Below, piece after piece: positions 63,971-64,000 of a stretch of 64,000 nucleotides of DNA. The stretch's first letter is position 1; each line of letters starts with the position of its first letter. The DNA is from an uncultured Tenacibaculum sp. Its GTDB lineage: Bacteria; Bacteroidota; Bacteroidia; Flavobacteriales; Flavobacteriaceae. A model generated the notes under the pieces. It ran no database searches. It was not told the origin of the DNA and saw nothing but the letters and a program-made list of their open reading frames with translations. The stretch is taken from assembly GCA_947501615.1 (NCBI GenBank), contig CANMWK010000003.1, positions 372,001 to 436,000 of the forward strand, in the 5' to 3' direction. The translations under genes were made by a program, and so were the position numbers.

Positions 63971-64000
63971 CCTTGATACAAGTATCGGGAAATTAAACCC
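63971..64000. repeat. REP-like hairpin at the window edge
   Basis: GATAC (63975-63979) pairs with GTATC (63982-63986), extended by wobble pairs to an 8-bp stem, followed by GGGAAATTAAACCC. It resembles the third hairpin of the repeat at 15763-15778 (CCGATGC-GA-GCATCGG followed by GGGAAAT). The element continues beyond the window. Confidence 0.45.

Overview
The window is AT-rich chromosomal DNA of a Bacteroidota bacterium, almost certainly a marine Flavobacteriaceae member (my guess is Tenacibaculum or a close relative). The evidence is an lpxC-fabZ fusion, a porX type IX secretion regulator in a porX-tsaE-ald operon, -7 boxes of the TAnnTTTG type in front of many genes, MATE/tpx/ftsK/lolA/lptF/ribB in flavobacterial order, and a FecI-FecR-TonB receptor set whose receptor carries an STN domain. 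I saw no rRNA, tRNA or CRISPR.

Layout. 1-1.1 kb: a REP-associated tyrosine transposase between two inverted REP hairpins, apparently inside a broken lipoprotein gene. 1.3-7 kb: an Arg/Tyr-rich secreted protein, a LytS/LytTR-type two-component pair, a DUF5694-like protein and a run of three small double-glycine-type leader peptides. 7-13.5 kb: lpdA, argS (with an unusual internal insertion) and housekeeping genes. 13.8-20.4 kb: surface lipoproteins, a HEAT-like protein, a MORN/YwqK-like protein and an S9 peptidase. 20.5-24 kb: mnmA and a nitronate monooxygenase. 24.1-28.1 kb: an accessory stretch on the minus strand made of small unrelated genes, two of them broken (one nonsense codon, one frameshift in a DinB-like gene), with recurring GTTGT-type boundary motifs.

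28.2-36.6 kb: a conserved core block (ribB, lptF/G, lolA, ftsK, dgkA, tpx; divergent MATE gene). 36.7-37.6 kb: two ~110-125 bp elements bounded by similar inverted repeats. 38.7-45.5 kb is the most interesting region: a four-gene operon (stand-alone NRPS-type adenylation enzyme, ferric-reductase-like membrane flavoprotein, crotonase, exported DUF protein) divergent from an OmpR-type regulator and its histidine kinase, with 11-bp direct repeats and a 12-bp palindrome between them. No carrier protein or thioesterase is present, so this looks like a non-canonical amino-acid or carboxylate activation system under its own two-component control.

45.5-64 kb: ald-tsaE-porX, an HD phosphohydrolase, the lipid A operon lpxD-lpxC/fabZ-lpxA followed by efp and a second lpxD-like gene, sucD, an M16 peptidase, fabG, and a FecI/FecR/TonB-receptor signalling set at the right edge, where another REP-like hairpin begins. 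Functional names come from recognisable motifs read by eye; no database search was possible.
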